From: Allofournierella_A excrementavium
Lineage (GTDB): Bacteria > Bacillota > Clostridia > Oscillospirales > Ruminococcaceae
Length of the DNA: 53,208 nucleotides
Assembly: GCA_019120375.1 (NCBI GenBank)
Contig: DWVE01000058.1
Coordinates: forward strand, 1 to 53,208
Direction of reading: 5' to 3'
Positions 7,014 through 14,857 of the stretch are shown here, in pieces; position 1 is the stretch's first letter; every line of letters begins with the position of its first letter. The position numbers were made by a program, and so were the translations under genes. The notes under the pieces were generated by a model that saw only the letters and a list, made by a program, of their open reading frames with translations, was not told the origin of the DNA and searched no databases.

Positions 7014-8174
7014 TTATTTTGCCTTGGGCGCCTCGGGCAGGTATTTCTCCCGGTCCACGCCCTTTTCCCGCAGTTTGCGGCGGGTGGCGGTGCGCAGCAG
7101 GCTGTAGATCACCGAGCAGGCGGGGATCATCACCAGCATGCCCACCACGCCCATGGCGCTGCCGCCGATGGTGACGGCCATCAGCACCCAGATGCCGGGC
7201 AGGCCCACCGAGTTGCCCACCACCTTGGGGTAGATGAGGTTGCCCTCGATTTGCTGGATGCAGAGGAACAGCACCACGAACCACACCGCCTGGATGGGGT
7301 TCTGCACCAGGATGAAGAACGCGCCCAAGAAGCAGCCGATGAAGGCGCCGAACACCGGGATGAGTGCGGTGACGGCCACCAGCACGCTGATGAGAGTGAC
7401 GTAAGGCATGCGGCAGAGCAGCATGCCCACCGCGAACAGGCTGCCCAGGATGCAGGCTTCCAGGCACTGGCCGGAGAGGAATTTGGAGAAGGTGTGGCCC
7501 GTGAGCCGGGCCACCTCGATCACCTTTTCCGCCCGGTGGGCAGGCCCCCAGGCATAGAGCAGCATCTTGGCCTGCCGGGTGAGGGTCTCTTTGCACACCA
7601 GCAGGTACATGGCGAAGATCAGGCCGATGAAGAAGTCCACGAACTGCATCACGATGCCGGTGGCGGCGGTGGCGGCGTTGCCCACCAGCGCGAAGCCGCC
7701 GTTTTTGAACCAGTCTGCCACGGCGGTGATGGCGCCCTCCCAGTCGGTGATAAATTCGCTGGAAGCCCACTCCTCCAGCACCGGATACTGCACCATCAGG
7801 TCCGCCAGCCATTTCTGGCACCCGGCCCAAAAGCCGGGCAGCTGGGCGCCGATGCTGGCAATGGTGCGGCCCAGCTGGGGCAGGATGAGCAGCAGCACCA
7901 GCGCCAGCACGCCCAGCACCGCCAGCAGGGTCAGGGCAAGGGCCGCCGCGCGGCGCATCTTTACCATCTTTTTGGGCAGTATTTTTTCAATGGCCCGCAT
8001 GGGCACGTTCAGGATAAAGGCCAGGCTGCCGCCCACCACAAAGGGCGACATAAGGCCCCACACTCTGTTCAGGATAACGCCCACCCGGTCCAGATTCTGC
8101 AGCCCCCAATAGAGCACGATGCAGAAGCTGGCCATGAGCAGCAGCGTTCGGATGGTTTTTTTATCAAGCTGCAT
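7014..8174 (-). CDS. AI-2E family transporter (PerM/YtvI type)
   Basis: A 386-residue polytopic protein with about eight membrane segments. The arrangement is typical of the AI-2E family: two N-terminal helices (SFCIVLYWGLQNLDRV..., PFVVGGSLAFILN), a third helix pair, a large central amphipathic section, then the conserved core ALIPVFGAFIGCFLGAFFIL and the C-terminal segment with GLPGIWVLMAVTIGGSAMG. Members have been assigned to export of small solutes or Na+(Li+)/H+ antiport; the AI-2 link in the name does not hold in general. The start ATG is followed directly by MQLDKKTIR. It has its own promoter upstream and is likely monocistronic. Confidence 0.88.
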   Translation of the reverse strand: MQLDKKTIRTLLLMASFCIVLYWGLQNLDRVGVILNRVWGLMSPFVVGGSLAFILNVPMRAIEKILPKKMVKMRRAAALALTLLAVLGVLALVLLLILPQLGRTIASIGAQLPGFWAGCQKWLADLMVQYPVLEEWASSEFITDWEGAITAVADWFKNGGFALVGNAATAATGIVMQFVDFFIGLIFAMYLLVCKETLTRQAKMLLYAWGPAHRAEKVIEVARLTGHTFSKFLSGQCLEACILGSLFAVGMLLCRMPYVTLISVLVAVTALIPVFGAFIGCFLGAFFILVQNPIQAVWFVVLFLCIQQIEGNLIYPKVVGNSVGLPGIWVLMAVTIGGSAMGVVGMLVMIPACSVIYSLLRTATRRKLREKGVDREKYLPEAPKAK

Positions 8175-8230
8175 AGTTGCAGGCCCTCACTTTTTGTTTT
8201 CTTGCCCGCCGCATAAGGGGGCTTTCCCTT

Positions 8231-8259
8231 ATTGTATCCTGCTTTGGGCCGATGCGCAA
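8231..8259 (-). promoter_or_regulatory. Promoter of the AI-2E-family gene
   Basis: TTGCGC (8254-8259), 17-base gap, TACAAT (8231-8236), about 55 bases before the start codon. It overlaps nothing coding; the lysozyme gene ends at 8269. Confidence 0.65.
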
Positions 8260-8268
8260 GCTGTGTTT

Positions 8269-9237
8269 TCAGCTTTCCAGTTCGCCCAGCAGCCAGTCGA
8301 GGCTCTGGCGGGTCAGGTCCAGCTGCTCCTGGGCCCGCTCCAGCTGGGCGCGCACCTCCTCGCAGTCCTCGCCGCCGGTCGGAGCAAGGCCGGTGACCCC
8401 CGCCTGCAGCGGCACCCAGTACTGCCCGGCCAGATAGTCGATTTTTGCCCACACCGCGCCGTTCCACTCGCCGTCGGTGACCTCAAAAGCGGGATAACGC
8501 CCCACCGGCAGCGTGCCCGACAGGGCCGCCGGATCCGGCGCGTAGTAATAGATGGCCCCGCTCTGATACACCACCAGCTCTGTATTGGTGAGCGGCAGGG
8601 TGGCCGGCCCCTGGGAATAGCCGTTCTTGCCCGCCGCCTTGATGAGGGGCAGAAAGTCTTTGTAGCTGTAATTCAGGTCCACGTTGCCGGAAATGCCGTT
8701 CACCCGGCCGGTGCTGGAATACTGCCACATGTCGTAGCTACCCTGATAGCCCACATAGCCCCGGTAGTCGGCGATCCACAAGGGGTAAGCCGCCAGCTCG
8801 GCCATGTTCAGGTAGTTCTGGGCGAAGTTCGTATAGGTGTAAAAGCCGGGGAACCAGCCTTTCTGGTCCAGGATGTCCATGGCAAAGCGCACAAGGCCGG
8901 TGAGCTCGGTGCGGCCCAGGCTTTGCAGGCTGGAGGCCTCCACGTCCACGAACACCGGGTACTCCAGCCGCAGACCCTCCAGCATCGGCAGCAGGGTGTC
9001 CAGCTCGTTGATGACCGCCGCCTCGGTGCGGGCGTAGGTGTAGTAATAGACGCCCACCCGCATGCCCGCCGCGTGGGCCTCGGCCACGTTCTTTTCAAAG
9101 TAAGGGTCCACATAGACCCCGCCGCTGTTGGAAGACACCGCCCGCACGATGGCGAACTGCTTGCCCGCCGCCACCTGCTGCCAGTCGATGTTCCCCTGAT
9201 ACCGGGACACGTCGATGCCCGTCTGGAAAATCTCCAT
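8269..9237 (-). CDS. GH25 family lysozyme-like hydrolase without signal peptide
   Basis: A 322-residue protein whose first 200 residues form a glycoside hydrolase family 25 (Chalaropsis-type muramidase) domain. The start GIDVSRYQGNIDW, the strand FAIVRA, the catalytic region YPVFVDVEAS and the later WIADYRGYVGYQGSYDMWQYSSTG are all standard. Residues 205-285 form a second beta-rich region, perhaps wall-binding, and the last 40 residues (EVRAQLERAQEQLDLTRQ) predict a coiled coil. No export signal is visible, as in phage endolysins, yet no phage genes surround it. The start is the ATG after TTTTT; its only ribosome binding site lies in the 3' arm of the upstream hairpin. Confidence 0.85.
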   Translation of the reverse strand: MEIFQTGIDVSRYQGNIDWQQVAAGKQFAIVRAVSSNSGGVYVDPYFEKNVAEAHAAGMRVGVYYYTYARTEAAVINELDTLLPMLEGLRLEYPVFVDVEASSLQSLGRTELTGLVRFAMDILDQKGWFPGFYTYTNFAQNYLNMAELAAYPLWIADYRGYVGYQGSYDMWQYSSTGRVNGISGNVDLNYSYKDFLPLIKAAGKNGYSQGPATLPLTNTELVVYQSGAIYYYAPDPAALSGTLPVGRYPAFEVTDGEWNGAVWAKIDYLAGQYWVPLQAGVTGLAPTGGEDCEEVRAQLERAQEQLDLTRQSLDWLLGELES

Positions 9238-9278
9238 AAAAAGCCCCCCTCTTCGCCATGGTATGCAAAGAGAGGGGC
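9238..9278 (-). terminator. Terminator hairpin that also holds the lysozyme ribosome binding site
   Basis: On the minus strand 9278-9265 pairs with 9256-9243 over 14 positions, two of them G-U pairs that exist only in minus-strand RNA. It is followed by TTTTT and immediately by the ATG of the lysozyme gene. The purine-rich 3' arm (AGAGGGGGG) is the only Shine-Dalgarno candidate for that gene. Confidence 0.65.
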
Positions 9279-9289
9279 CGTTTGTTCCT

Positions 9290-10012
9290 TTAAGTCACAA
9301 GGCCGCCGTTGACGCCCAGCACCTGCCCGGTGATGTAGCTTGCTCCGTCACTGGCCAGAAAGACCAGCGCATCGGCCACCTGCTTCGGGGTGCCGAGAGC
9401 GCCCAGAGGCGTTTCCTCCGCCAGGGCCGCCTTGTCCTCGGCGGAGAAGGATGCCATCATGTCGGTGTCGATGACGCCGGGGGCCACGCAGTTGACGGTG
9501 ACGCCGCTGGGGCCTTCTTCCTTCGCCAGCGCCTTGGTCAGGCCGATGAGGCCCGCCTTGGCGGCGGAGTAGGCCACCTCGCAGCTGCCGCCCACCTGCC
9601 CCCACATGGAGCTGACGGTGAGGATGCGGCCCCATTTCTGATGGATCATATGGGGCAGCGCCCGGCGGCAGCAGTAAAAGGCCCCGGAAAGGTGCACGTC
9701 CAGCATCCGCCGCCATTCCCCGTCGGTCACGTCGGTGAGCAGCTTCTGGGCGGCGATGCCGGCATTGCACACCAGCACGTCCACCCCGCCGAAGGTCTTT
9801 TCGGCAGCGGCGAACATGGCATCCACCTGGGCGGGGTCGGCCACGTCCGCCTGCACCGCCAGCGCCCGGCCGGACCAGCGGGCGGCCAGGGCTTCGGCCT
9901 TTTCGGCGCTGCGCAGGTAGTTGATGACCACCTGATAGCCCGCCTCGGCAAAGCTTTCGGCGGCGGCGGCTCCGATGCCCCGGGCCGCGCCGGTGATAAG
10001 TACCGTTTTCAT
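9290..10012 (-). CDS. Short-chain dehydrogenase; FabG-like, probable EF-P 5-aminopentanone reductase
   Basis: A 240-residue classical SDR. It has the NAD(P) motif TGAARGIG at residues 7-14, NAG in CNAGIA, the catalytic Ser region VSSMWGQVGG and the YSAAK Tyr/Lys pair, then CVAPGVIDTDM and a C-terminal LGVNGGLVT. FabG-type enzymes reduce 3-oxoacyl-ACP. However, the SSMWGQVGGSCEVxYSAAK form is, as I recall, the clostridial group annotated as reductase of 5-aminopentanone on elongation factor P (YmfI). No other fatty acid synthesis gene is nearby. The gene overlaps tadA by four bases (ATGA), which puts two translation-related enzymes together and favours the EF-P reading. Confidence 0.8.
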   Translation of the reverse strand: MKTVLITGAARGIGAAAAESFAEAGYQVVINYLRSAEKAEALAARWSGRALAVQADVADPAQVDAMFAAAEKTFGGVDVLVCNAGIAAQKLLTDVTDGEWRRMLDVHLSGAFYCCRRALPHMIHQKWGRILTVSSMWGQVGGSCEVAYSAAKAGLIGLTKALAKEEGPSGVTVNCVAPGVIDTDMMASFSAEDKAALAEETPLGALGTPKQVADALVFLASDGASYITGQVLGVNGGLVT

Positions 10013-10473
10013 CGCGCTTCCTCCCGTTTTTTGCGCAGGGCGGCAAAGAAGTCCTTCAAAAGCTGGGCGCACTCCTCCGCCAGCAGGCCGCTTTCCACCT
10101 TGGGGCGGTGATTGAAGGGCAGGGCGAACAGGTCGGTGAGGGAGCCGCAGCAGCCCGCCTTGGGGTCCGCCGCGCCGTAGACCACCCGCTTGATGCGGCT
10201 GTTGATGATGGCCCCGCTGCACATGGGGCAGGGCTCCAGCGTCACGAACAGCTCGCACTGCCACAGCCGCCAGCCGCCCAGCGCCTTGCAGGCGGCGTCG
10301 ATGGCCAGCAGCTCGGCATGGTGGGTGGCGTTTTTGCCCGTCTCCCGGGTGTTGTAGGCCATGGCCACCGGCTCGCCGTCCTTTGCCACCACCGCGCCCA
10401 CCGGCACTTCGCCCAGGGCGGCGGCCTTTTTTGCCTGCTCGATGGCAAGGCGCATCAGTTGTTCATCGGTCAT
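10009..10473 (-). CDS. tadA: tRNA-specific adenosine deaminase
   Basis: A 154-residue zinc deaminase that converts A34 of tRNA-Arg(ACG) to inosine. The zinc and catalytic motif HAE occurs in ATHHAELLAIDAA, and the second half is TLEPCPMCSGAIINSRI (PCxxC). The downstream stretch VVYGAADPKAGCCGS is the TadA-specific loop, separating it from cytidine and guanine deaminases. Length is as usual. It starts three bases after the CPBP gene stop and overlaps the following reductase gene by four, so it is inside a tightly packed operon. Confidence 0.95.
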   Translation of the reverse strand: MTDEQLMRLAIEQAKKAAALGEVPVGAVVAKDGEPVAMAYNTRETGKNATHHAELLAIDAACKALGGWRLWQCELFVTLEPCPMCSGAIINSRIKRVVYGAADPKAGCCGSLTDLFALPFNHRPKVESGLLAEECAQLLKDFFAALRKKREEAR

Positions 10474-10476
10474 GGT

Positions 10477-11400
10477 TCATCCCCCAATGGTCTTGTAGAT
10501 GCTCAAGGCCGCCAGCACCGCCAGCACGGCCAGATAGCCGGGGCTGCGCAGAAGGCACAGCCAGTCTTTCGCCTGTCCCCGCAGGCGGCCTTTTTTGCGG
10601 GCGGGCAGCGCCCGCCAGGGGGCGAAGGCCAGGGCCGCCAAAGGCGGCAGGAACATCAGCAGATAGCAGATGACCTGGGGAGCGCCGTACTGCTGGCAGT
10701 ACTGCCCGGCAAAGGCCAGGGTGTTGTTGTAAAGATGGAAGAGCATGCCCGGCACAAGGCTGCCCGAGCAGAGGGCGGCAAGGCCCAGCGCGGCGCCGCC
10801 GAAGGCCGCGGCCGCCACCGAGGGCGCGCGCCCGTGGAGCAAAGCGAACAGCAGTGCCTGACCCGCCACGGCCACCACCGGGCCGAAGGGGCGCAGCCAC
10901 CCCTGCAACAGGCCGCGAAAGAGCAGCTCCTCCCCCACGGCGGGCACAAGGCAGACTGCCAGCCAGGCCGCCGCCAGCGCAAGGCCGGAGGCGGGCAAGT
11001 CCATCTGGCCGCCGCCCGCGCCGGGCAGGGCCGCCGCCAGCAGATTGCCCGCCATCATCAGCAGCCAGAACAGCAGGAACAGCCCGGCCCACTGCTCGGC
11101 GTTCAGCCGGCGGGGCGAGGCCGCGGGCACGCTGCCCGCAAGAGGCAGCAGCGCAAAAGGCGCGGCGAGGGACAAGGCGCTCACCACCGCCTGCAGCAGG
11201 ATGGCCGCCGCAAGGCCGGTGCCCGCCGGGTTGGCAAGGCTGGCCCCCGGCACCCGCAGGGCCAGCAGGGCGTTCGCCAAAGCGGTGAGCACCGAGCGTG
11301 CCACAAGATAGCCCAAAGCGGCGCAGCCGCAGGCAGCCCCCGCCCGCCGCAGTGCCGCGGCCCGGGCCGCGCCTGCGGGCAGGACCTCAGCGGTCCTCAT
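10477..11400 (-). CDS. CPBP (CAAX/Abi) family intramembrane metalloprotease
   Basis: A 307-residue protein with about eight membrane helices. The family's catalytic motifs are in order: EELLFRG (EExxxR), the ALLHGRA histidine (FxxxH type) and HLYNNTL (HxxxN). Bacterial members are thought to be glutamate intramembrane proteases; some process prenylated or bacteriocin-type substrates. The N-terminus is Ala/Arg-rich before the first helix (GYLVARSVLTALANALLAL). The start ATG lies inside the end of the hdeD-like gene (14-base overlap), which supports co-transcription. No peptide substrate or bacteriocin gene is adjacent. Confidence 0.86.
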   Translation of the reverse strand: MRTAEVLPAGAARAAALRRAGAACGCAALGYLVARSVLTALANALLALRVPGASLANPAGTGLAAAILLQAVVSALSLAAPFALLPLAGSVPAASPRRLNAEQWAGLFLLFWLLMMAGNLLAAALPGAGGGQMDLPASGLALAAAWLAVCLVPAVGEELLFRGLLQGWLRPFGPVVAVAGQALLFALLHGRAPSVAAAAFGGAALGLAALCSGSLVPGMLFHLYNNTLAFAGQYCQQYGAPQVICYLLMFLPPLAALAFAPWRALPARKKGRLRGQAKDWLCLLRSPGYLAVLAVLAALSIYKTIGG

Positions 11401-12046
11401 CGGAAAGGTCTTTGTAGTCCACGTCCACCGGGCGGCCGGAGCCGGGCGCGGGGCGGCCGTCCAGCGTTTCGGTCAGCTTGTCCAGCTGGCGGGCGGCGTC
11501 CTTTGCGGTGCGCTCCAGGCCCCGCATCAGCACCGCGGCATACACCGCGCTGATAAGGCTGAGGGCGCCTTCCACCAGCAGGATGACGCCGATGGCCATC
11601 ACCAGCAGCTGCACCGTTTCGAAGGGATTGACCATCATCAGCACGCCCAGCGCCGCCGACAGGCCCGCCAGGATGAGGAAGCTCCACCAGCGGGCATAGC
11701 CCATCTTGCGCAGCTCAAAGGCGGACTGAAGCCGCACCACCGCGTCCACAATGACGTAGATGCCCACCAGGATGGGCAGCACCGAGACCACCGTGTCCGG
11801 CTTGAAGAGCAGGAACACGCCCAGGGCACTGGCGGCAACGCCGAACACCACGCCGAAATAATCAAAGAAGAACCGCTCCTCGGCCCGCACATAGCCCCAG
11901 ATGCTCAAGAGGCCCTTGAGGAGGATGACCGCGCCGAAGAGATAGCACACCAGCCGCAGGGAGGCCTCCGGCCAGAGCAGCAGCGCCAGGCCCAGCAGCA
12001 TGAAAGCCAGCGCCGAGAGCAGGAATCCTTTTTTCATATGTGTCAT
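11387..12046 (-). CDS. HdeD/DUF308 family membrane protein
   Basis: A 219-residue protein of six predicted membrane segments in three pairs, the internal-repeat pattern of the HdeD/DUF308 family (LLWPEASLRLVCYLFGAVILLKG, LLFKPDTVVSVLPILVGIYVIVDA, MMVNPFETVQLLVMAIGVILLVEG share the same 'P..t...l...iGi.li..a' theme). A charged cytoplasmic tail of about 45 residues ends ...VDYKDLSDEDR. HdeD relates to acid resistance in enterobacteria; in clostridia the role is unknown. The start ATG has AAAGGA eleven bases upstream; an open frame further upstream has no support. It heads the operon with the CPBP protease, tadA and the reductase. Confidence 0.83.
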   Translation of the reverse strand: MTHMKKGFLLSALAFMLLGLALLLWPEASLRLVCYLFGAVILLKGLLSIWGYVRAEERFFFDYFGVVFGVAASALGVFLLFKPDTVVSVLPILVGIYVIVDAVVRLQSAFELRKMGYARWWSFLILAGLSAALGVLMMVNPFETVQLLVMAIGVILLVEGALSLISAVYAAVLMRGLERTAKDAARQLDKLTETLDGRPAPGSGRPVDVDYKDLSDEDR

Positions 12047-12110
12047 TGTTTTGACCGTCCTTTCCCGCAGGGCCGTGGTCCGGCTCTGCCTGTTGGCGTT
12101 CCATGGGTTT

Positions 12111-12139
12111 AGTATACCATATTTGCATTGCAAACAAAA
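12111..12139 (-). promoter_or_regulatory. Candidate promoter of the hdeD-CPBP-tadA operon
   Basis: TTTTGT (12134-12139), 17-base gap, TATACT (12111-12116). The -35 is formed by the T-tract of the htpG terminator, so the -35 match is poor; the -10 is good. Confidence 0.45.
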
Positions 12140-12170
12140 GCGGGGCGGCCCCTGTTCGGGGCCGCCCCGC
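12134..12170 (-). terminator. Terminator of htpG
   Basis: A 13-bp perfect GC stem (12158-12170 with 12140-12152) with a 5-base loop is followed on the minus strand by TTTTGTTTG, 17 bases after the htpG stop. Confidence 0.85.
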
Positions 12171-12187
12171 GCAGTGCACAAGGGAGG

Positions 12188-14104
12188 TTATTGCATCAGT
12201 TCGCACACCGCCTGGGCGTAGGCCACAGGATCCTCGATGGGCAGGCCCTCGATGAGCAGGGCCTGGTCGTAGAGGATGCCGGCGTATTTGTCCAGCTTCT
12301 CGGTCTCGCCCTTCTCCTGCAGGCTCTGCAGGGTGGCGAAGATGGGATGGTCGGCGTTGATCTCCAGCACCTTCTGGCTCTTGGGCGCGCCCTCGGCGCC
12401 GGGCATGGCGGAGAGCACCTTCTCCATTTCCAGAGACAGAGGCCCTTCACTGGACAGGCACACAGGGTGGCTCTTCAGCCGGGTGGACAGGCGCACCGCC
12501 TCCACCTTGCCCGCCAGCGCCTCCTTCATGGCGTCGAACAGGGCCTTGTTGGCCTCGGTCTTTTCCTCGGCGGCTTTCTTCTCCTCCTCGGTCTCAAGGC
12601 CGAGATCCCCGGAAGAGACGTTCTTGAACTCCTTCTCCTTATCCTTCTCGCCGTAGCGGCGCAGCATCTGCAGGCAGAACTCGTCCACGTCCTCGGTGAG
12701 CAGCAGCACGTCGTAGCCCTTGTCCAGCACCAGCTCGGCGGCGGGCAGCTTGGCCAGCCGGTCGGCGGAATCGCCAGCGGCGTAGTAGATGAACTTCTGG
12801 TCCTCGGCCATCTTCTCCACATACTCCGCCAGGGTGACCATCTTCTTCTCCCGGGCGCTGTAGAACAAAAGCAGGTCCTTCAGCTGGTCGGCGTGCATGC
12901 CGTAGTCGGCGTAGCAGCCGTATTTCAGCTGGCGGCCGAAGTTCTTGAAGAACTCCTCGTACTTCTCCCTCTCGTTGTTCTTCATCGCGTTCAGCTCGTT
13001 CTTGATCTTTTTTTCGAGGCTGGTGCGGATGAGCTTGAGCCGCCCGTCCTGCTGCAGCATCTCGCGGCTGATGTTGAGGGAGAGGTCCTGGCTGTCCACC
13101 ACGCCCTTGACGAAGCTGAAGTGGTCCGGCAGAAGGTCCGCGCACTTTTCCATGATGAGCACACCGCTGGCATAGAGCTGCAGGCCCTTTTCGTAGTCTC
13201 GGGTGTAGTAGTCATAGGGCGCGCGGCCGGGGATGAACAGCAGCGCGTTGTAGGTGGCGGTGCCCTCGGTGCGGCTCACGATGACCCGGGCGGGGTCAGT
13301 AAAGTCATAGAACTTGTCCTTATAGAACTGGTTGTACTCCTCGTCGGTCACTTCGCCCTTGGAGCGCTTCCACAGAGGCACCATGCTGTTGAGGGTCTCC
13401 AGCTCGGTGTAGGTCTCGTACTCGGGGGTGTAGTCCTCGCCGGCGTCGGCGGGCTTTTCCTTCTGGCGGGTCTTTTCCCGGTACATCTGGATGGGATAGC
13501 GCACATAGTCGCTGTACTTCTTGACGATGCCCACCAGGGTGTACTCGTCCAGGAAGCGGTCGTAGTTTTCCTCCGGGGTGCTCTCCTTCACCACCAGGAT
13601 GACCTGGGTGCCCACCTCGGGCTTGTCGGCCTCGGTGATGGTGTAGCCCTCGGCGCCCTTGCTCTCCCACTTCCAGGCGGTGTCGCTGCCAAAGGCCCGG
13701 CTGATGACCGTGACCCGGCTGGCCACCATGAAGGCGGAGTAGAAGCCCACGCCGAACTGGCCGATGATGTCGATGTCGTCCGCCTTGTTCTCCTTCTTGA
13801 AGTCGAAGCTGCCGCTGCGGGCGATGGTGCCAAGGTTCTTTTCCAGCTCTTCCTTGGTCATGCCGATGCCGTTATCGGTGATGGTGATGGTGCGGCTGTC
13901 TTTATCCAGCGTCAGGTGGATCTTGTAGTCCTCCTTGCGGCTGGGCACCGTGTGGTCGGTGAGGCTTTTGAAATAGAGCTTGTCAATGGCGTCGCTGGCG
14001 TTGCTGATCAGCTCCCGCAGAAAGATCTCCTTGTTGGAGTAGATGCTGTTCACCATCAGGTCCAGCAGCTTTTTGCTTTCGGCTTTGAATTGTTTCACTG
14101 CCAT
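12188..14104 (-). CDS. htpG: Chaperone protein HtpG (Hsp90)
   Basis: A 638-residue bacterial Hsp90, the usual length. The GHKL ATPase domain shows FLRELISNASDAIDKL, the DNGIGM motif (ITDNGIGMTKEEL), IARSGS and QFGVGFYSAFMV; the middle domain includes the VKGVVDSQDLSLNISREMLQ segment, and the C-terminal dimer domain follows. It assists folding of cytosolic clients with ATP. The gene stands alone, under a strong promoter overlapped on its downstream side by a perfect CIRCE operator, so HrcA should repress it until heat stress. The start MAVKQFKAE has GGGAGCG upstream at correct spacing. Confidence 0.98.
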   Translation of the reverse strand: MAVKQFKAESKKLLDLMVNSIYSNKEIFLRELISNASDAIDKLYFKSLTDHTVPSRKEDYKIHLTLDKDSRTITITDNGIGMTKEELEKNLGTIARSGSFDFKKENKADDIDIIGQFGVGFYSAFMVASRVTVISRAFGSDTAWKWESKGAEGYTITEADKPEVGTQVILVVKESTPEENYDRFLDEYTLVGIVKKYSDYVRYPIQMYREKTRQKEKPADAGEDYTPEYETYTELETLNSMVPLWKRSKGEVTDEEYNQFYKDKFYDFTDPARVIVSRTEGTATYNALLFIPGRAPYDYYTRDYEKGLQLYASGVLIMEKCADLLPDHFSFVKGVVDSQDLSLNISREMLQQDGRLKLIRTSLEKKIKNELNAMKNNEREKYEEFFKNFGRQLKYGCYADYGMHADQLKDLLLFYSAREKKMVTLAEYVEKMAEDQKFIYYAAGDSADRLAKLPAAELVLDKGYDVLLLTEDVDEFCLQMLRRYGEKDKEKEFKNVSSGDLGLETEEEKKAAEEKTEANKALFDAMKEALAGKVEAVRLSTRLKSHPVCLSSEGPLSLEMEKVLSAMPGAEGAPKSQKVLEINADHPIFATLQSLQEKGETEKLDKYAGILYDQALLIEGLPIEDPVAYAQAVCELMQ

Positions 14105-14146
14105 GTGTGTTCGCTCCCTTTATGTCAAATCTCATGGATGATGTTT

Positions 14147-14173
14147 TTAGCACTCTCAACATTTGAGTGCTAA
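14147..14173 (-). promoter_or_regulatory. CIRCE operator (HrcA binding site) of htpG
   Basis: TTAGCACTC-N9-GAGTGCTAA with all 18 consensus positions matched. It starts three bases downstream of the -10 box, covering the transcription start, the classical repression position. Confidence 0.97.
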
Positions 14174-14176
14174 TTA

Positions 14177-14205
14177 ACTATACCGCGTTTTGCACAAAAA
14201 AGCAA
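14177..14205 (-). promoter_or_regulatory. htpG promoter
   Basis: TTGCTT (14200-14205), 17-base gap, TATAGT (14177-14182), directly in front of the CIRCE operator. Confidence 0.85.
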
Positions 14206-14234
14206 GGGGTTTCACACAAAATTTAAAAAGCGTT

Positions 14235-14262
14235 CAAAAAAGCCCCCGGCAGGGCCGGGGGC
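14235..14262 (-). terminator. Terminator of the phosphatase operon
   Basis: A 9-bp GC stem (14254-14262 with 14242-14250), 3-base loop, then TTTTTTG on the minus strand, ten bases after the phosphatase stop. Confidence 0.85.
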
Positions 14263-14272
14263 ACAGCGTTTG

Positions 14273-14842
14273 TCAAAGGGTCACCGCGCGGAGGAACCGC
14301 TCCATGGTCTCGTGCTGCGGGGTGATGACTGCGAGATCGACGCCGGGGTTTGACCGGGCGTATTGTTCCAGATCTGCGGCAAGGTTCCGGCCCGAGAGAA
14401 GATAGTCCTGCAGGATGTACTCCTCGGAGCAGCCGGCCCGCCGCTGCAGCAGGGCCGCCACCACGCCGGTGCGGTCCTTGCCGGCGGTGCAGAAAAACAG
14501 CACGTTGCTCTCGGCTTCGGTGATGGTTTTCAGGATGCCTTCCATCCGGTCATCCGCCATGTTGATGTAGGACTGAGCCACCCAGGCAGGGCTTTCCGGC
14601 AGAGCGTCGCCGCCGGTCACCGGCAGGTGCAGACAGCGAAAGCGCCCGTCCTGCTCCAGCGGGCAGGGCTTTGCCGCCCGTTCCCGCTCGGTGCGAAGGT
14701 CCACCACCGTGGTGATGTTGTGGCCCGCCAGCCACTGTTTTTCCTCCTCGGTCACCTGCAGGGGCGCGTCGCTGCGGATGTAGCGCAGGCTGCCCGGCAG
14801 GACGGGCCGGGTGTTTTTGGTGGAGGCAAAAAAGCAGTGCAT
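14273..14842 (-). CDS. Tyrosine/serine-type protein phosphatase (Y_phosphatase3-like)
   Basis: A 189-residue cysteine phosphatase. The P-loop is FCTAGKDRTG (Cys118, Arg124 in the CX5R arrangement), with the upstream aspartate loop around VVDLRTERERA, typical of the bacterial tyrosine/serine or phosphoinositide phosphatases related to LipA of Listeria. No signal peptide, so it acts in the cytoplasm. It starts 15 bases after the XRE regulator stop behind AGGGGAGGGG, so it is the third gene of an operon under the two-operator promoter at 15395-15460. Its physiological substrate is unknown; why it is linked to a small regulator and membrane protein is unclear. Confidence 0.85.
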   Translation of the reverse strand: MHCFFASTKNTRPVLPGSLRYIRSDAPLQVTEEEKQWLAGHNITTVVDLRTERERAAKPCPLEQDGRFRCLHLPVTGGDALPESPAWVAQSYINMADDRMEGILKTITEAESNVLFFCTAGKDRTGVVAALLQRRAGCSEEYILQDYLLSGRNLAADLEQYARSNPGVDLAVITPQHETMERFLRAVTL

Positions 14843-14857
14843 GCTCTCCCCTCCCCT

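Noticed and set aside
6979..7020. Plus-strand terminator of an unseen gene
   Set aside because: The hairpin and T-run are good, but no plus-strand gene or promoter precedes it within several kb; kept only as an inverted repeat.
7014..8174. Autoinducer-2 quorum-sensing export
   Set aside because: The family name AI-2E does not show AI-2 transport; no luxS or lsr genes are present.
8269..9237. Prophage remnant suggested by a signal-less lysozyme
   Set aside because: No holin, tail, integrase or att-like repeats are nearby; neighbours are housekeeping genes on the same strand.
12128..14173. A 681-codon plus-strand open frame
   Set aside because: Antisense of htpG, hydrophobic low-complexity composition; htpG is certain.
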